Positions 22,749-35,705 of a DNA stretch of 64,000 nucleotides are shown here, one piece after another. The notes under the pieces are model-generated. The model was not told where the DNA came from, did no database searches, and saw only the letters and a list, made by a program, of their open reading frames with translations. Each line of letters begins with the position of its first letter. Position 1 is the first letter of the stretch. The position numbers and the translations under genes are program-made. This DNA is from Prosopocoilus inquinatus (taxonomy: Eukaryota > Arthropoda > Insecta > Coleoptera > Lucanidae): positions 49,086,707 to 49,150,706 of the forward strand of contig CM069874.1 in the NCBI GenBank assembly GCA_036172665.1. The letters run 5' to 3'.

Positions 22749-25700
22749 ATGCCGACAACCTTGCTCATTCATGGAGGTGTCCTCGGGAAACGACCAGGGC
22801 AGCCGTTAATGGCGACTGACGAAGCTGCTAGCCTGTCAATAAGTCGCTTATTTGTCACCGACAAGGCGACAAAAAGACAGTTTTTGATCGATACCAGTGC
22901 TGACTTGTGTGTGTTTCCGTATACCGAACTTCCGCGAGATCGAAAAAAATCAGAGTACCAGCTTTCTGCGGCCAATGGAACGGTGATTGCCACTTTTGGT
23001 ACAGTGTTGCTCAATTTGAACCTTGGTGTACGGAGGCAAGTTACTTGGAGGTTTGTGGTAGCCGAGGTAACCAAACCCATTATTGTTGCCGATTTTTTGG
23101 CCCATTACGGGTTGTTGGTGGACGTAAAAACCGCAAGCTGCTAGACATGACCACACAACTCACAACCGCTGGAGAAGCCGCTTCTGGAGAAATCCCTGTT
23201 GTGAAGGCGGTTTCTGGTTCATCGGATTTTTTTACGCTTTGAAAGAAATATCTGGAATTGACTCGTCCTAAAGGAACTCCTACTCCGGTGAAGCATAATA
23301 CCAAGCACCACATTTTAACCACACCGGGACCACCAGTAGCACAGAAACCCAGAAGGCTTGCTCCAGATAAATTACAGGCAGCAAAAATGGAGTTCGAATC
23401 CATGGTACACTTAGGTATTGCGCAGCCATCCAAGAGTCCTTGGTCATCACCATTACATATTATCCCGAAGAGCACCGGGGAGTGGCGACCTTGTGGCGAT
23501 TACCGGGCTTTGAACGCTAGAAGCTGTTCAGATCGATACCCGGTACGTCACATACAAGATTTTGCTCAATCGCTGGAAGGATGTAAGATGTTCTCCACCA
23601 TAGACCTGGTAAGAGCTTTCAATCAAATACCCGTAATTGAAAAAGATATACCGAAAACAGCCATTAGCACCCCATTTGGTTTGTTCGAATTCAACTTCAT
23701 GACGTTCGGACTAAGGAATGCAGCACAGACGTTCCAACGTTTTATCGATGAAGTTTTACAAGGCCTTACCTTCTGCTACGCATATATTGACGACATTCTT
23801 ATTGCGTCCAAGTCTCAGGAGGAGCACCTAAATCACCTCGAGACGTTATTCTAACGACTTAAGGAATATGGAGTGATAGCCAACCCCGCAAAGTGCGTTT
23901 TTGGGCAAGCAGAAGTGAAGTTTCTCGGATACTTGGTCTCGCCGGATGGAACCCGTCCTCTACCTGACAAGGTGACAACTATTAAAGACATTCAGCGCCC
24001 AGATACCGTGAAGCAGTTACGACAGTTTTTAGGTATGTTAAACTTTTATCGGCGTTTCATACCCAAAGCTGCGCACGTTCAGGCGCCTTTGAATCGATTA
24101 TTGTTGGGAAACCGCAAAGGCGAAACACCAATGGAGTGGACAGAAGAGACAGTCCAAGCATTCGAGAATTGCAAGCGAAGTCTAGCGGATGCAACATTAC
24201 TTGCCCATTCAATACCTGGGGCAGCACTAGCGATGTTTTGTGATGCATCAGATTTCGCAATCGGGGCGGTACTACAACAGTATACAAAAGGAAAATGGCA
24301 ACCTCTAGAGTACTTTTCGAAGAAGTTGAGCGAAACCGAGAGGAAGTATGGGGCCTACGATCGCGAACTTCTGGCAATATATCAAGCGATCAAACACTTT
24401 CGCCATGCTGTGGAGGCTAGAACATTTATGGTATACACCGACCATAAACCAATAACCTTCGCTTTCCAGAAAAATAACAATCAATGTTCTTTAAGGCAAT
24501 TTCGCTACCTCGACTTTATTGCTCAGTTTACTACAGATATACGACATCTTTCTGGAGACCGTAACGTAGTAGCAGACATGCTATCCCGTATTGAAGAGAT
24601 GGAGGCCATGCTGAATTACGAAGCCCTCGCAGCATTTCAACTGAACGACAGTGAGTTACAGAAATATCTGAGGGAAAGTACCACACTCCAACTGAAGCAT
24701 GTAAGTTTGCCAGAGACAGACACATTGTTATACTGTGATTTCTCGACTCAGACTCCGCGTCCCTTCATCACCAAACCATTCAGAAGGACTACTTTCAACA
24801 CGGTTCATCGGTTGGCTCATCCAGGAGCAAATTCGACAACCAGAATGATGACCCAGCGCTATGTGTGGCCGTCCATCAAGTCCGACTGCAGGAAATGGGT
24901 ACGAAGTTGTATGGAGTGCCAGAGGTCCAAAATTAGCAGACACGTCAAATCTCCAACCGGTACGTATGCGCCGCCTTCAACCTGGTTTGAGCATATCCAC
25001 ATCGACATCATTGTTATGCCACCTTCGGAGGGATATCGTTACTGTCTCACTATGATAGACAGATACACTCGTTGGCCAGAAGTCATTCCAGTCGAGGACC
25101 AAGAAGCAGAAACGATAGCACGAGCGTTGTACGAACAGTGGATTTGTCGTTTTGGGGTGCCGAAAAGGATTATAACAGATCAAGGCCGACAGTTCAAATC
25201 ACATCTATTCAGGCAACTCAATCAGACGCTTGGAACGACTCATCTCAGGACAACCGCATACCAGCCTTGTTCCAACGGCATGATCGAGAGGGTACATCGG
25301 CAAGTCAAGGCAGCGACCATATGCCATAGCAACTCTACCTGGACAAAGGTACTCCATACCGTTCTTCTAGGAATTCGAGCCTCGTGGAAGGAAGACATTC
25401 AAAGTACAATAGCAGAGATGGTGTATGAACAGACACTGCGTCTTCCAGGTGAAATTTTTGATTCAATAGTTAGAAATAAGCACTCCAGCGAAGCAGAGTA
25501 TGTGAAGGAGCTAAGGCGAACGATGGAAAAGTTGAAGCCGGTCGATGGAACCCGTCATGGAGAGAAGGTAACCTTCGTATTCAAGGAGTTCTCCACATGC
25601 AGACAAGTTTTCGTACGACATGAGGGAGTAAAAAAGATGCTGAACCCGCCTAACGAGGGACCCTATGAGGTAGTTGCGAGAGGTACCAAAACTTTCGTAA

Positions 25701-26089
25701 CACGGGTCAATGGACGAGAAGTTACAGTTTCCATCAACAGACTTAAGCCAGTCTACGAGATCAAGGAGAGCGAAACAGACAATCTTCGGCCGAATGAACA
25801 GATCAACACTGCCAGCCAAAATCGACTAGATCCGGACGATGCGACGATTTCCGAACCGTCTCCAGGTCGGATTTTAATAGCCAAAATTCTAGCAGGGGGG
25901 GTATATGTAGGGATCACGCAGAAACCTCGTGCGTTCCTTAGCGGTAGGAAATCGCCCGGCAACCAGACCCGGCGTTGCCTGAGAATTCCTGGAAGATCCC
26001 TTAATGCAGATCCTATAGAATTCCTCGGTATGCTAAAAATCTTACTTCTCTTGTTGCCGTTGTTTCAATCAGACACGTGCGAATTGTAA
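22749..26089 (+). pseudogene. Gypsy pol (PR-RT-RH-IN), three breaks
   Basis: The protease is recognised by FLIDTSADLCVFP; the active-site Gly of DTG is Ser here. A frame change follows near 23100-23145, then TGA at 23240-23242. RT (about 23340-23850) has the GEWRPCGDYRALN, FMTFGLRNAAQTFQ and YIDDIL motifs. TAA at 23852-23854 interrupts the connection. RNase H (about 24220-24480) has FCDASDFAIGAVL, YDRELLAI and YTDHKP. Integrase has an HHCC zinc domain (HRLAHPG to CMECQRSK, about 24790-24930). Its DDE core runs from HIDIIVMP through ITDQGRQF to the Glu in MIERVHRQ (25281-25289). The open frame runs on into the 3' LTR. Apart from the three breaks the motifs are intact. Confidence 0.93.
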
Positions 26090-26146
26090 ATAAAAATTAT
26101 TGTTAAGCAAACTAGTGGTGTTTGTAGTTTTTCCGTTACACCCACA
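25906..26146 (+). repeat. 3' LTR of the gypsy element
   Basis: 241 bp. Preceded by a G-rich polypurine tract (AGCAGGGGGGG at about 25891-25901). Confidence 0.93.
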
Positions 26147-26150
26147 AGTT

Positions 26151-27100
26151 AATTATAGGCTGCATTTTCTAGATAATAGTGGAAATGCTGCCCTAACTCA
26201 AACTATATTTGTCCAAAAACGCGCGAAAATAAAAAACAAATGTTAAGAGCAACAATTAACATTAATTTATAGGTTACTTCTATTTTATCCGTGCCAGGAT
26301 TCTGAATCTATTAAAACTTTTACAAGACATTCCTTCTATTATGCAAATTTATTAACAAATTGACGACATGTATTACTCACCCTTTTCGTGCATGAAAGCT
26401 AATCATTCGACTGGCGCGTGAGGGAACGGGGGAAAGTAAAAAAAACACCCGCGATTAGAACATGTTGGATCAGTTACGGAGCAGCTCCAAATAGCTCATT
26501 TTGGTAATTGGAAAGCGGCTTTTCTCTGACTTTTGATATCAATATGACAGATATTTTTATCAAATCTTTATTGACAAATATAACCTAAATATTTGAAACA
26601 TCAGAATTTGAAATACTGCCTAAAAATTTAAAAAAAAAACACCAACCTCGCAATTTATCTTATGCACACAACATTGCTGCAAATACTAGCTAGTTACAAA
26701 TTTAGGGAGAAGAAATGTAAGGTTATGTTTAGGGCATGTGTCAAGTTGACAATTATAATTTGTCAAAAAGGCAATCAAAAGCATAAAGAAAAAAAATTTC
26801 AATTTCAAGTGTCCGGAGTTGACAACAAAAAGATCCCTACATTAGTACATTTTTATGTTTGATAGTTCGTGATTCAGTAATTTATTATTTCCGCCGAACT
26901 ATCAGACGTTCTGCTGTCACTCGTGTTTACTGTTATAACAACGATATAACCAAAACAGAATCTTCTTTTGACAGATTAAACCCGGATATGGAATAGGTCA
27001 TGTTAGGCTATTATTCAAACATGCCACGTTAAATTAAGTATTGCCAACTCAGGACAGTTAACACTGACCACACAGTCAATTTAATTTATAAAATAAAGAA
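26151..27100. other. No gene recognised
   Basis: AT-rich intergenic DNA; the 66-codon ORF at 26662-26862 has no support. Confidence 0.5.
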
Positions 27101-27440
27101 GTTAAAACCAAGGTTGATAGAACTGGACTGTGTATTAGATGGTTGCCTTGATCAGCGGAGGGGACAGAGTGTGCGTACCTCGTTACGTCACGTCACGTGA
27201 TAAATTCCAATGAGTACATTAACGAGATTTTTGCATTATGTGATCAATAGGACCACAGTGAATTAGATTAAGCTTTAGGAAACAGATCAAAACTCACTTT
27301 AGTTACTTCACTGTGACGAATGGAAATTTCGTGTGACGTCACGAGTTACTTTTGCGGGGAGAAAATTTCAAATTGCATATTAAATGGACACGAGGCAACC
27401 TGCTAGATGCAATATCAGTTTTATCAACCTTGGTTAAAAC
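27101..27440. mobile_element. MITE with ~25-bp terminal inverted repeats
   Basis: The left end GTTAAAACCAAGGTTGATAG matches the reverse complement of the right end (GTTTTAACCAAGGTTGATAA). The 340-bp interior is non-coding and contains an ACGTCA-rich stretch. TTAA occurs at both ends but is not placed symmetrically, so I do not assign a superfamily. Confidence 0.75.
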
Positions 27441-28519
27441 GAGATGAAGTTACATTCAGTGTATGTAGTGCATATCAATCGAAAGCGCTATGATATGAGG
27501 TGAGTTTTGCTGAGTTAAACGTTCTAAAAAAAAAAATTAATTCCACTGACATGCGCAAATGTCAAAAGAGACATTCGGCCATTATATACATATGCATTCT
27601 AACCTAAATCCCTATTTGATTGATTCGGAGGTAGATCCCATCTTTAGTATATCTGGAAATACGCGATAATTTTGAGGTTAGAATTTAGTTTATGTATTTC
27701 CCGCTTGTCAAGGATGCTCTCATATTACGTTTATTCGATTGAAATATGCGTTGTTTCGTTTTCTGACAAAAATAGGCAAAACTTATTGAATGCAAGACGT
27801 AATATTCTGTACGATATAGGTGCAAGTGAAACGAAAACGCTATTAGAAAACCATACGAGTTTAGAATAGAAATGACATTAACCACTAGTCGCGTTCCTTC
27901 TACACCGATTATCAAATAATCTTACCTCACTTCCCTTCCGTCACTCAAATTACGTGTTCCTTTTACTTGTGAGAAAGCCTACGTGAGGAAGTTGTACAAA
28001 ATAAAGAAGTTGAAGTTGATTTTGAATGTATCAATGTTGTCTACTGCATGAAATACGGAAGAGGTTACATCACTGATTAATGCCAAAGCAGATGCGATAC
28101 TTGCAAATTGACACGTCATGCGTCATTTGACCAAAGTGACTTGTTAGAAAATAAGCAAATCCACCATAGTAGATTTGATTTGAACAAGTCGCCCCAGAAA
28201 GTTGTTTTTTAATACTATGAGTTTTTTTTATTGTGTTTATATACATAGCAACTGTGTATAGTTTTATAACAAGAAAACATGTCAAAAAACTCATGGTATA
28301 ATATTTTTTTTGTTTTACCATGAATGAAAATTTCGTCAACTATTCGTAATTTCTGCACACATTTAACCTCCTGATACTAAGAGATAAATTATACATTGTA
28401 CATTAGTTTTTCATCGAGAATAATATTTTCCAAATGAACGATTTCTCAGCACAAAAATTCTCCAATGACTAATTTGTAAATATTGACTTTACCTAAGATG
28501 ATTTTTAAGTGCATTGAAC
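27441..28519. other. No gene recognised
   Basis: Upstream region of the second Gly/His-rich gene. The small ORFs on both strands have no support. Confidence 0.5.
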
Positions 28520-28652
28520 TATAGATTTTTCGCAATAAACTTTCAAATCTGACTGGATACAGACAAACCGTGAATTGTTTTTGTGCATCGTGAGATCACC
28601 CTAATATGAAAAGCTGTGTATAAAAGTAGGAGACTCCGAGTAATAATCAGTT
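28520..28652 (+). promoter_or_regulatory. Promoter of Gly/His-rich gene 2
   Basis: TATAAAAG at 28619-28626, initiator TCAGTT with its A at 28649. The shared 29-nt block is at 28520-28548, 99 bp before the TATA box. About 190 bp in total aligns with the promoter of gene 1, including CGTGAGATCACCCTAAT. Confidence 0.75.
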
Positions 28653-28697
28653 CTAATTCGGCATCGCTTACGAGTAAACCACCCGATAACTTTCAAC

Positions 28698-29635
28698 ATG
28701 CATCTACAGGTACGATAAATATATATTTTAATAAGTAATATTCTTACTTAAAAACTAAAATTATGAATAATTGAAACGGGCCGAGAAACAATATTTTATT
28801 TAAGGATCATATTAAATAAAAATTGTTTTTAATCTTTAAAAGGACACTACGAAAATTGTACGAACGCGCTACGTTTCACCAGCGATTGGTAGCTTCGTCA
28901 GGGTCCACTTCAATCATATTAAATAATTTTAATATTTATTAAATGAGTAAATTTAATATAAGAATATTTACGCATAATTAAGATAATTTATTGAATGTCG
29001 TTTGGAACTATTTTGTTGGAAAAATTTCTTATCGGTCGAAAATCTATGTATTATGTTTTCTTACTTTCCAGCTCATTGGGGCTGTAGCCCTCCTAATTGG
29101 CACGTGCATATACGGCCAGGAATACGAAAGTCATGGATTTGAAGTAGAACAGGGCATAATTGATTATGGGTACAGTGGAAGCGATCATGAAGCTTATGGT
29201 CATGGAGGAGGTGGCGGTGGTCACGGAGGCGGAGGACATGGAGGTGGTGGCGGACATGGTGGTTATGGAGGTCACGGAGGAGGTGGACATGGAGGAGGTG
29301 GTCATGGCGGCGGTGGTCATGGCGGCGGCGGTCATGGTGGTCACGGAGGTGGTGGAGGACACGGCGGTGGAGGACATGGAGGTGGCGGACATGGAGGCTA
29401 TGGTGGAGGTCACGGAGGTGGTGGTGGTCACGGAGGACATGGCGGCGGCGGCGGGCACGGAGGTGGCGGTGGTCATGGAGGATACGGTGGTGGTCATGGA
29501 GGCGGTGGACATGGCGGCGGTGGACATGGTGGCGGTGGACATGGCGGCGGTGGACATGGCGGCGGTGGACATGGTGGCGGTGGACACGGTGGCGGTGGAC
29601 ATGGTGGCGGTGGACACGGAGGATACGGGCATTAA
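28698..29635 (+). CDS. Glycine/histidine-rich secreted cuticular-type protein 2
   Basis: Exons 28698-28709 (MHLQ) and 29072-29635, phase 0, with GT at 28710 and AG at 29070-29071; predicted 191 residues. A signal sequence (LIGAVALLIGTCIYG) precedes the linker EYESHGFEVEQGIIDYGYSG, which closely matches gene 1. GGGGH/GGHGG repeats then run to a GGYGH end with no unique tail. Compared with gene 1 the repeat is shorter, and the last ~130 bp are near-identical GGCGGTGGACATGGT units, suggesting recent repeat slippage. The 362-bp intron carries a transposon-end-like motif on its minus strand (28838-28915). AATAAA lies at 29738-29743. The function as a cuticle structural protein is inferred from composition and gene structure. 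Confidence 0.87.
28838..28915 (-). repeat. PLE-like end motif inside the intron of gene 2
   Basis: On the minus strand: GGACC-CTGACGA-hairpin-GAAACGTAGCG, then AGTGTCC. It shares its layout with plus-strand copies at 20207-20280 and 37475-37545, so it is probably an old insertion in the intron. Confidence 0.45.
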
Positions 29636-29963
29636 AATTAATTTGTCCAAAAGAAATAATTTCAAATTACAAGAACCCATCGTTAAACACCAAGATCAAT
29701 ATATTCTGGAAATTGTAAAATATTTGTTTCACCTGACAATAAACACATATATTCCATAATTTTCTCTTATTTTAACTGTAATTGTTTCTAACTTAAAAAT
29801 ACAATAAAAAAGTATAAAATTGTGTACATGTACACGATCGATGGTTTGGAGTGTATTATCAAGGTTTAGGAAGGCACTTGCCCTTACACCGGTATTATAC
29901 AGCATTTAAAAACAAAGGTCATGTTAATTATGAGTCATATCCAACCTTATTTGGTCAAAACTC

Positions 29964-30383
29964 TACCGGGTGTCTCAAGATGGGCGGCGACTGGCGGTGT
30001 ATAGCAAAGCGTAATACCTACAACTTCGGGAGTAAAAAATTATAGTCAAAGTTACCAAGAGAAATTCAAAGAAAATATGTTTATAAATATATTTTACAGT
30101 AAATAATAATAATTTTCTTCTCCACCCTTATTAACGGTGATACATAACAAGTCTGGAATGAAAGTTATGCAGAATTAATACACCTTTCTAATGGCATTAT
30201 CAAAGCTGCATCTTATTCTGAGATTTTTGTTAGTAAAATTTATTTTTATTGTTAGGCCCATTGAATGCGCGCCCTTGCGACGAACTCAGATACTTAAAAA
30301 TATTTTCTTTGAATATCTCTTGGTAACTTTGACTATAATTTTTTACTCCCGATAACTGTTATGGCACCTTGAGACACCCGGTA
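29964..30383. mobile_element. Foldback MITE, arms of about 110-130 bp
   Basis: The left end TACCGGGTGTCTCAAG is mirrored by the right end CTTGAGACACCCGGTA. The arms continue through GGGAGTAAAAAATTATAGTC and CTTGGTAACTTTGAC on opposite strands. The interior is non-coding. Confidence 0.8.
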
Positions 30384-31670
30384 TACATATATCATTTTTA
30401 TATTAAATTAAACAATGATCAAAAGAGCGTTATAAAACGCGGAAGAATAGTGAACAAAATTTACAAATTCAGTTTTTTTACTGGAGTATTAACCTAGATT
30501 GATAGACAGCATAAACAAACAGAGAATTCAAGAAACTGCAGAATATTCATTCGAATTAGCAAAATCTGTGCGTTTATTAACAAAATTTGAAAACATTTTA
30601 TTTTGAACTTTATACAAATTACCTTTTGAAAAATTAGATTTGCGGTAAAAAAGAATGTTAGTATTAACAATTTTAAAATGTTCTTTGGGTAACGAATGGA
30701 TGTACGGTTATCGCCGAATACAACAAATGCTTCCCTTCGTAAATGCAACAAAAATTGCATTTGTATCATAGCAACCAGAAAATTTAATGGTCCTCAGCCT
30801 GACACTTGCTGTGTTCCGACATGTTAATATTTTTTACTTATTACTTTTAATAATTTGATCATTAGATGAGGAATTTTGTATCAGTAAGGCTGCAGAGAAA
30901 AATTAGAAACCCGTTGCTCATAATTAATTTTTACAGAAACTCTGTTGAGTAGGACTGCAAGAAAGTTTAAAGCACACATCTTAAAATTTTTAAATCATGT
31001 CCGGAGATAACCACTGAGACGTCCGACTCAATAGTAAAATTCTATTCGCTCAAATAAATTGGTCCACTATAAAATGAAAGGTGAACGTAGAGGGCGTTCA
31101 AAGCTACAAAGCGCGAAATTTGAAAATTGCATTTTTATTTTAAATTTTCTTTAAATATTTTATTTTGGAAACTGGCGCAAATAAAACGGTTAAAATTACA
31201 AACATATATTTTTTTACTTTACATGTAAATACTGCCATAATAATATATTGATTATGTAGCGCAGAGTATTTCCAGAAAGTATCATTCCCACTTTTTCCAG
31301 TCACAGCTGTGATCTAATAAATAATAATTTACGTTAGTATTGCATGTATGGCAATCATTTTATTTAATAACTAAGTATAGTCAGTCTAGAAAGTAACCGA
31401 AATTTTAAGTATTAAGGAAACCAGTGAAACGATTCGGTGGTCATCAGCTGCTCCGGACCTTATAGTAGATAATGTAGTATACTTACTCAGAAAGTAATTA
31501 ACAAAAACCACAATGTTCGTTGTTCAATATTTTGAAAGTAAGAAGCACGAGGTAGCCAAAGATGTGCGCATACCTTAACCCCTTGACGCCATCAGCTGAT
31601 CAGAAGCGAAATCATCAGCGACATTACATCCTGAAATTGACCAATGAAAGCTGTTGGCGCGAAAAATTAA
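30384..31670. other. No gene recognised
   Basis: AT-rich DNA; the minus ORF at 30494-30769 has no support. Confidence 0.5.
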
Positions 31671-32171
31671 AGTCTCTAGATCTATCAAAGTACCGCAGTT
31701 GGTGAGGACAATGAGTTAGAGAGAGAACAATTGGTAAAGACCATGAGTTAAAGTGAGAACTATCGAAAAGGAATCAATATGGTGGTTCATATGACAGTTG
31801 TCAGACGATTTACTGTTAGCTTTAAAATTTGAGTTTCAAGCACATTTGTGTATTAAACGCAAAAGATTTATTAACACCTACCTAACTGAAACGTACTCTT
31901 CACGATTTCTTACATTTTTGAACTTATCTGCATGTACAAATGGGTAAGAAAAACGGCTCTAGATGAGCCTTCAACTTTCATCACATTCACACTCAACAAT
32001 CAAGATACTTCGATATTATCAATCAGCAATAAATTTGGATTTAACTCCTAACCACAATATTGTGGTTAGGAGTCAAATCCAAATTTATTGTTAGACAGGC
32101 CACAGTCTCCAATACATTAAACATTATCAATATGGTGGCAAGTTTGCGGTACTTTGATAGATCTAGTGACT
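31671..32171. mobile_element. Inverted-repeat element around a 64-bp palindrome
   Basis: The ends AGTCTCTAGATCTATCAAAG and its mirror (CTTTGATAGATCTAGTGACT) bound about 500 bp. Inside, 32027-32090 is a loop-free palindrome with a single mismatched pair. Non-coding. Confidence 0.7.
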
Positions 32172-33030
32172 ACGAAAAATTAAGGCACTCGATCTCTGTC
32201 TAAGGACACAGGTACTGCCATCATATGGTTTTGACACTTGACAGTGGGTATTTGAACGATCGGGTTGTCAAAACATGACATTTTGAATACGTTATGTAAA
32301 GAGAATGCAAATGTAACGCAAATCACTTTAAATTTCTATTTTATTAAAACAACATATAAGTTTATAATAAATCTAAGCGTTACTAGTGCGAATATGACAA
32401 AATAAATGGAAAAATAACCAAAAAGCATAGATGAGTTTGACGTGAGTATATTGGACGCTTTTCAAGTAAAATATTAAATTCACTTAAAACTCCGAAATTA
32501 TTTCAATGCATAAATTTCTAAATAATTGACTATATGAACAGAAGTTTCAATAATTTATTTGTTAATATTGAAAGTAAAAGAACTGTAGACTGTAATTTTC
32601 CGAACTTGAAAAACAATTAGACTTAGCAAATTCCAAAACCAATGAGGATAAAAACGAGGTTCGGTGTCCAGTCCAAAGAACCGTAGGTAATACTTGAGCA
32701 AAACAGATGCTTTGTAAACAGAACTTACAGTTTTTCATAATAGCAGTTGACTCTTGTCCGGTTAAAGATTAAAAGCTTACAGTTTTCCGTTTATTATGTT
32801 ATATCCCTATTGTAAACACTTGAAGTTATTATAAATTTATATTTGCCTCAATAAAATGGAAATTTAAAGTAATCTGCCTCATATTTCGTCTTGATTTACA
32901 TAAAATATTCTAGTTTGTCATTTTTGACAACCCACTCATTCAAGGTCAAATACCCACTGTCGCGTGTCAAAGACATATGATGGCAGTACCTGTGCCCTTA
33001 GACAGAGATCGAGGGCCTTACGAAAAATGT
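32168..33030. mobile_element. Foldback element, arms of about 110 bp
   Basis: The arms at 32168-32285 and 32917-33030 are reverse complements at roughly 80%, with landmarks CTCGATCTCTGTCTAAGG and GGTACTGCCATCATATG. The spacer codes for nothing recognisable. It overlaps the end of the preceding inverted element by a few bases. Confidence 0.75.
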
Positions 33031-33597
33031 TACAACTGTGCCACCTATGTCTACCTTTCATTTCGTAAGACAAAAACAACGCACGCCAAAGACATATGTG
33101 ACAAACAGAAATAGCACATATCTAGTAAAAGCGAATAAATTCGATAGGGATTATCCGTCTCAGTGGTTGTATCTGTTCATGTCACTAGATTTTTCGATCA
33201 TGTACCAGTTTTTTTCGGCGATAACCGTACCTTATGGAATCTTGTATTACAAAGAAAAAAAAAACTTTATCCAAATTTTAAGCCGTACAGTTGCTGTAAG
33301 AGGAGGTATTAATAAACTGATACTAATACTTAATATAACGTTGAAGTCTTTGGCTGGTTTCTGCTTGTTCAGCACCGACTCGTTCGCACTGGGTTTTCCG
33401 CGTTCTCCAGTTTATAAGTTAATCCCGAAGGAGAAATTAACATTTGTAAGTCTGTTACAGCAGCAAACGGCAATATGAATAACCAGCCAGCACATCTCTC
33501 CGACAAGCTTCCTAAGCTTGGGGAATCATGGTGAAAGAAAAAAGAATCTTATTGTATTGAGTATGTAAAAAGAGAACCAAGGTAAAGATGTTATATG
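33031..33597. other. No gene; one unrecognised ORF
   Basis: A 146-codon plus ORF (33038-33478) has a hydrophobic stretch but no motif I recognise, no splice context and no neighbour to support it. Confidence 0.35.
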
Positions 33598-35270
33598 TAC
33601 AGGATTCGGCAAAGTTCTGAATTTGATCATTTATGAGATTATTTAAGGAGATACTCAAAATTAAGATGCGGCTTATGCTTAGGTACACTACCAAATTGTA
33701 CATCATTGCACTATGATTATTGAATGAGGAATTATTAATTATTGTTACCAGTGTAAATGTCCATATTTTAAAATCATTTTTAATAATATGGACCAAAGTC
33801 ACATTTTTTTAATGAAACACCCTGCATGTGATACACTTTTTGAAATGTCCTGATCCTGCCCTTTCTAAAGATGTAAGTTTTAAAATTCTACATTGGGTGG
33901 TTAACAAATTATGACCGGTTTTGTGTAAGAATTGGCATAATTTAGCGACCTCTCTAACGTCAAAGGCTATTTGAAAATAAATTTTATGCTTTTATATACT
34001 TAAAGATAAATCAAATTTATTTTCTGGTAGAAAAAAATTGCTCGTTTGTCACCGTTCATGCAAAACGAGTCAAAACTCAAACGATTGAAAAACTCATTTT
34101 TTTGAAATGGATCAGCCTTATCTTCGTCGAATTCTACATTACTTGCCTTTTCCAAAAATATAAGATATTAATATGTTATACGGTCTGGTCAAAATGTGTG
34201 AATTTTTTTGTGGAAAAACTGCCTAAATCAATTTTTTTTTAATTTCTATTTTTTTCTTTGTTACTATAATGATATTTAGTATTGTTACGACCATTTTCAA
34301 TGTAAAAATGGCGCGTAGTGAAACAACTACGAAGAAATCGAAATTTAATGTGTACCAAAGTAATACATTTTAGACGTAAAACTAATGATTATTTATATTT
34401 TCTTTGCAATTTTAAATTGTTAGTACAAATTTTGTAGTTCGTATGCAAAAAAAACTACTTAATAAAATAAATTATACAAGTGAATGTTCAGTTACCTAAA
34501 TCTATATCTAAATAACATAAATGATAACTTGCAATCAAGTAATAATAGAAATGTACCAGAAAATTACAAAAAAAATTGATTTAATGGAATTTTCACACTA
34601 AATTGAATATAGCTTTTTGACGACTCCTTATAACATATTAATACCTTAAGCTTTTAGAAAGGATATGTAATGTAGAATTCGATTATGGTAAGACATACGT
34701 GTGACCGATTTAAAAAAAAAATGAGTTTTTCAATTATTTGTGTTTTCACTCACTCTGCTTAAATGGTGGCAAATAAAATAAATGTTTCTACTAGAAAATA
34801 ACTTTGGTCATTTGTAAGTATATTCGTAGTCACAAAGATTATTTTTTCAAATGACTAATACACTATTACAGCAGTTTAACTTTAACTTTCTTATTATTGG
34901 GTTTTGGTTAAAAGCGAATTAAGAAAAAAGCTTCTTTATGTTGATGTCCTTCAGCTACCCTTTCAATCTCCTCCGTACGTTGTGAGACACCCAGTATATA
35001 TATAATTTTCTTCCTGATAAAACAATATAGTTTGTTACTTGTGTATATAAAAAATTTCCATAATGTAATGTTGTATTACGAGATGTTATTAGTGTATAAT
35101 AGTGTATCATATACAAGCTGTTCCATTTAAAGAAATTTAACTTTGGTCCGAAGTAACTTGGAAGTATTATTAAAAATTATTTTCAAATGTGGACATTTAC
35201 CCTGGTAATCATTTGCCGCAGTTTAATTTTCAGTATCTTGACCAAATTCAGAACTTTGCCGTACCCTGTA
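33598..35270. mobile_element. Nested foldback structure
   Basis: Outer arms 33598-33828 (TACAGGATTCGGCAAAGTTC) and 35112-35270 (ending CCGTACCCTGTA) are inverted copies of one short element. Between them, 34075-34193 and 34620-34745 form a second inverted pair with landmarks GAATTCTACATTAC and TATTAATATGTTATA. Non-coding throughout. It looks like one foldback element inside another. Confidence 0.65.
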
Positions 35271-35404
35271 TGAACGTATTTATTGAAAGTCTCTGTAAAC
35301 TTTAATTCAAGAGATTAACTTTAATCAGTGTCAGTATAACTGGTCTTAAAAGTGGTAAAACTGACATAAACACATCGGTCTGCACCGGAACAGTTAAGGT
35401 TGTG

Positions 35405-35557
35405 GCACATTACAGCGCGGCGAAGAACGATGACTTATTTTTAGTTGTACTTGGATACGCTGGGTAGCTTCGCCGCACTTCGCATAAGTGTGCGCACTCT
35501 CATAAGAATACAGCAAAAGAAATTTTCGGCGCCGCGGTTCGCCGCGCTATGTGTGAG
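35405..35557. mobile_element. Short GC-rich-ended MITE
   Basis: Ends carrying CAGCGCGGCGAAGAAC and its mirror (GTTCGCCGCGCTATG) bound about 150 bp that are distinctly richer in CpG than the surroundings. Confidence 0.6.
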
Positions 35558-35576
35558 ATAACCCTTATGCTTTTAT

Positions 35577-35705
35577 GCCCGATTTCTTCATCTCCTGATA
35601 AATTTATCTGCCAGGTATTATTCTTGGAAACCATTGTATCGATAATAGTTTCCGAGGATATTACCTGACAGATAAATTTATCCGTAGATGAAGAAATCGG
35701 GCCTT
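35577..35705. mobile_element. Hairpin MITE, ~45-bp arms
   Basis: GCCCGATTTCTTCATCT and the following TAAATTTATCTG are mirrored at 35650-35705. Non-coding, about 128 bp. Confidence 0.75.

Larger units (their letters stand above)
21657..26146 (+). mobile_element. Ty3/gypsy LTR retrotransposon, nearly complete
   Basis: Two 241-bp LTRs (TGTAGGGATC...TTACACCCACA) flank gag and pol in the order PR-RT-RNase H-integrase. A 4-bp duplication AGTT lies at 21653-21656 and 26147-26150. The LTRs differ at roughly ten positions by eye (about 96% identical). Gag and pol each carry breaks, so this copy is not autonomous. No env-like ORF follows integrase. Confidence 0.93.

Noticed and set aside
33038..33478. 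146-codon ORF as a host gene
   Set aside because: No recognisable motif, no splice or promoter context, and it lies between foldback elements; chance is plausible.
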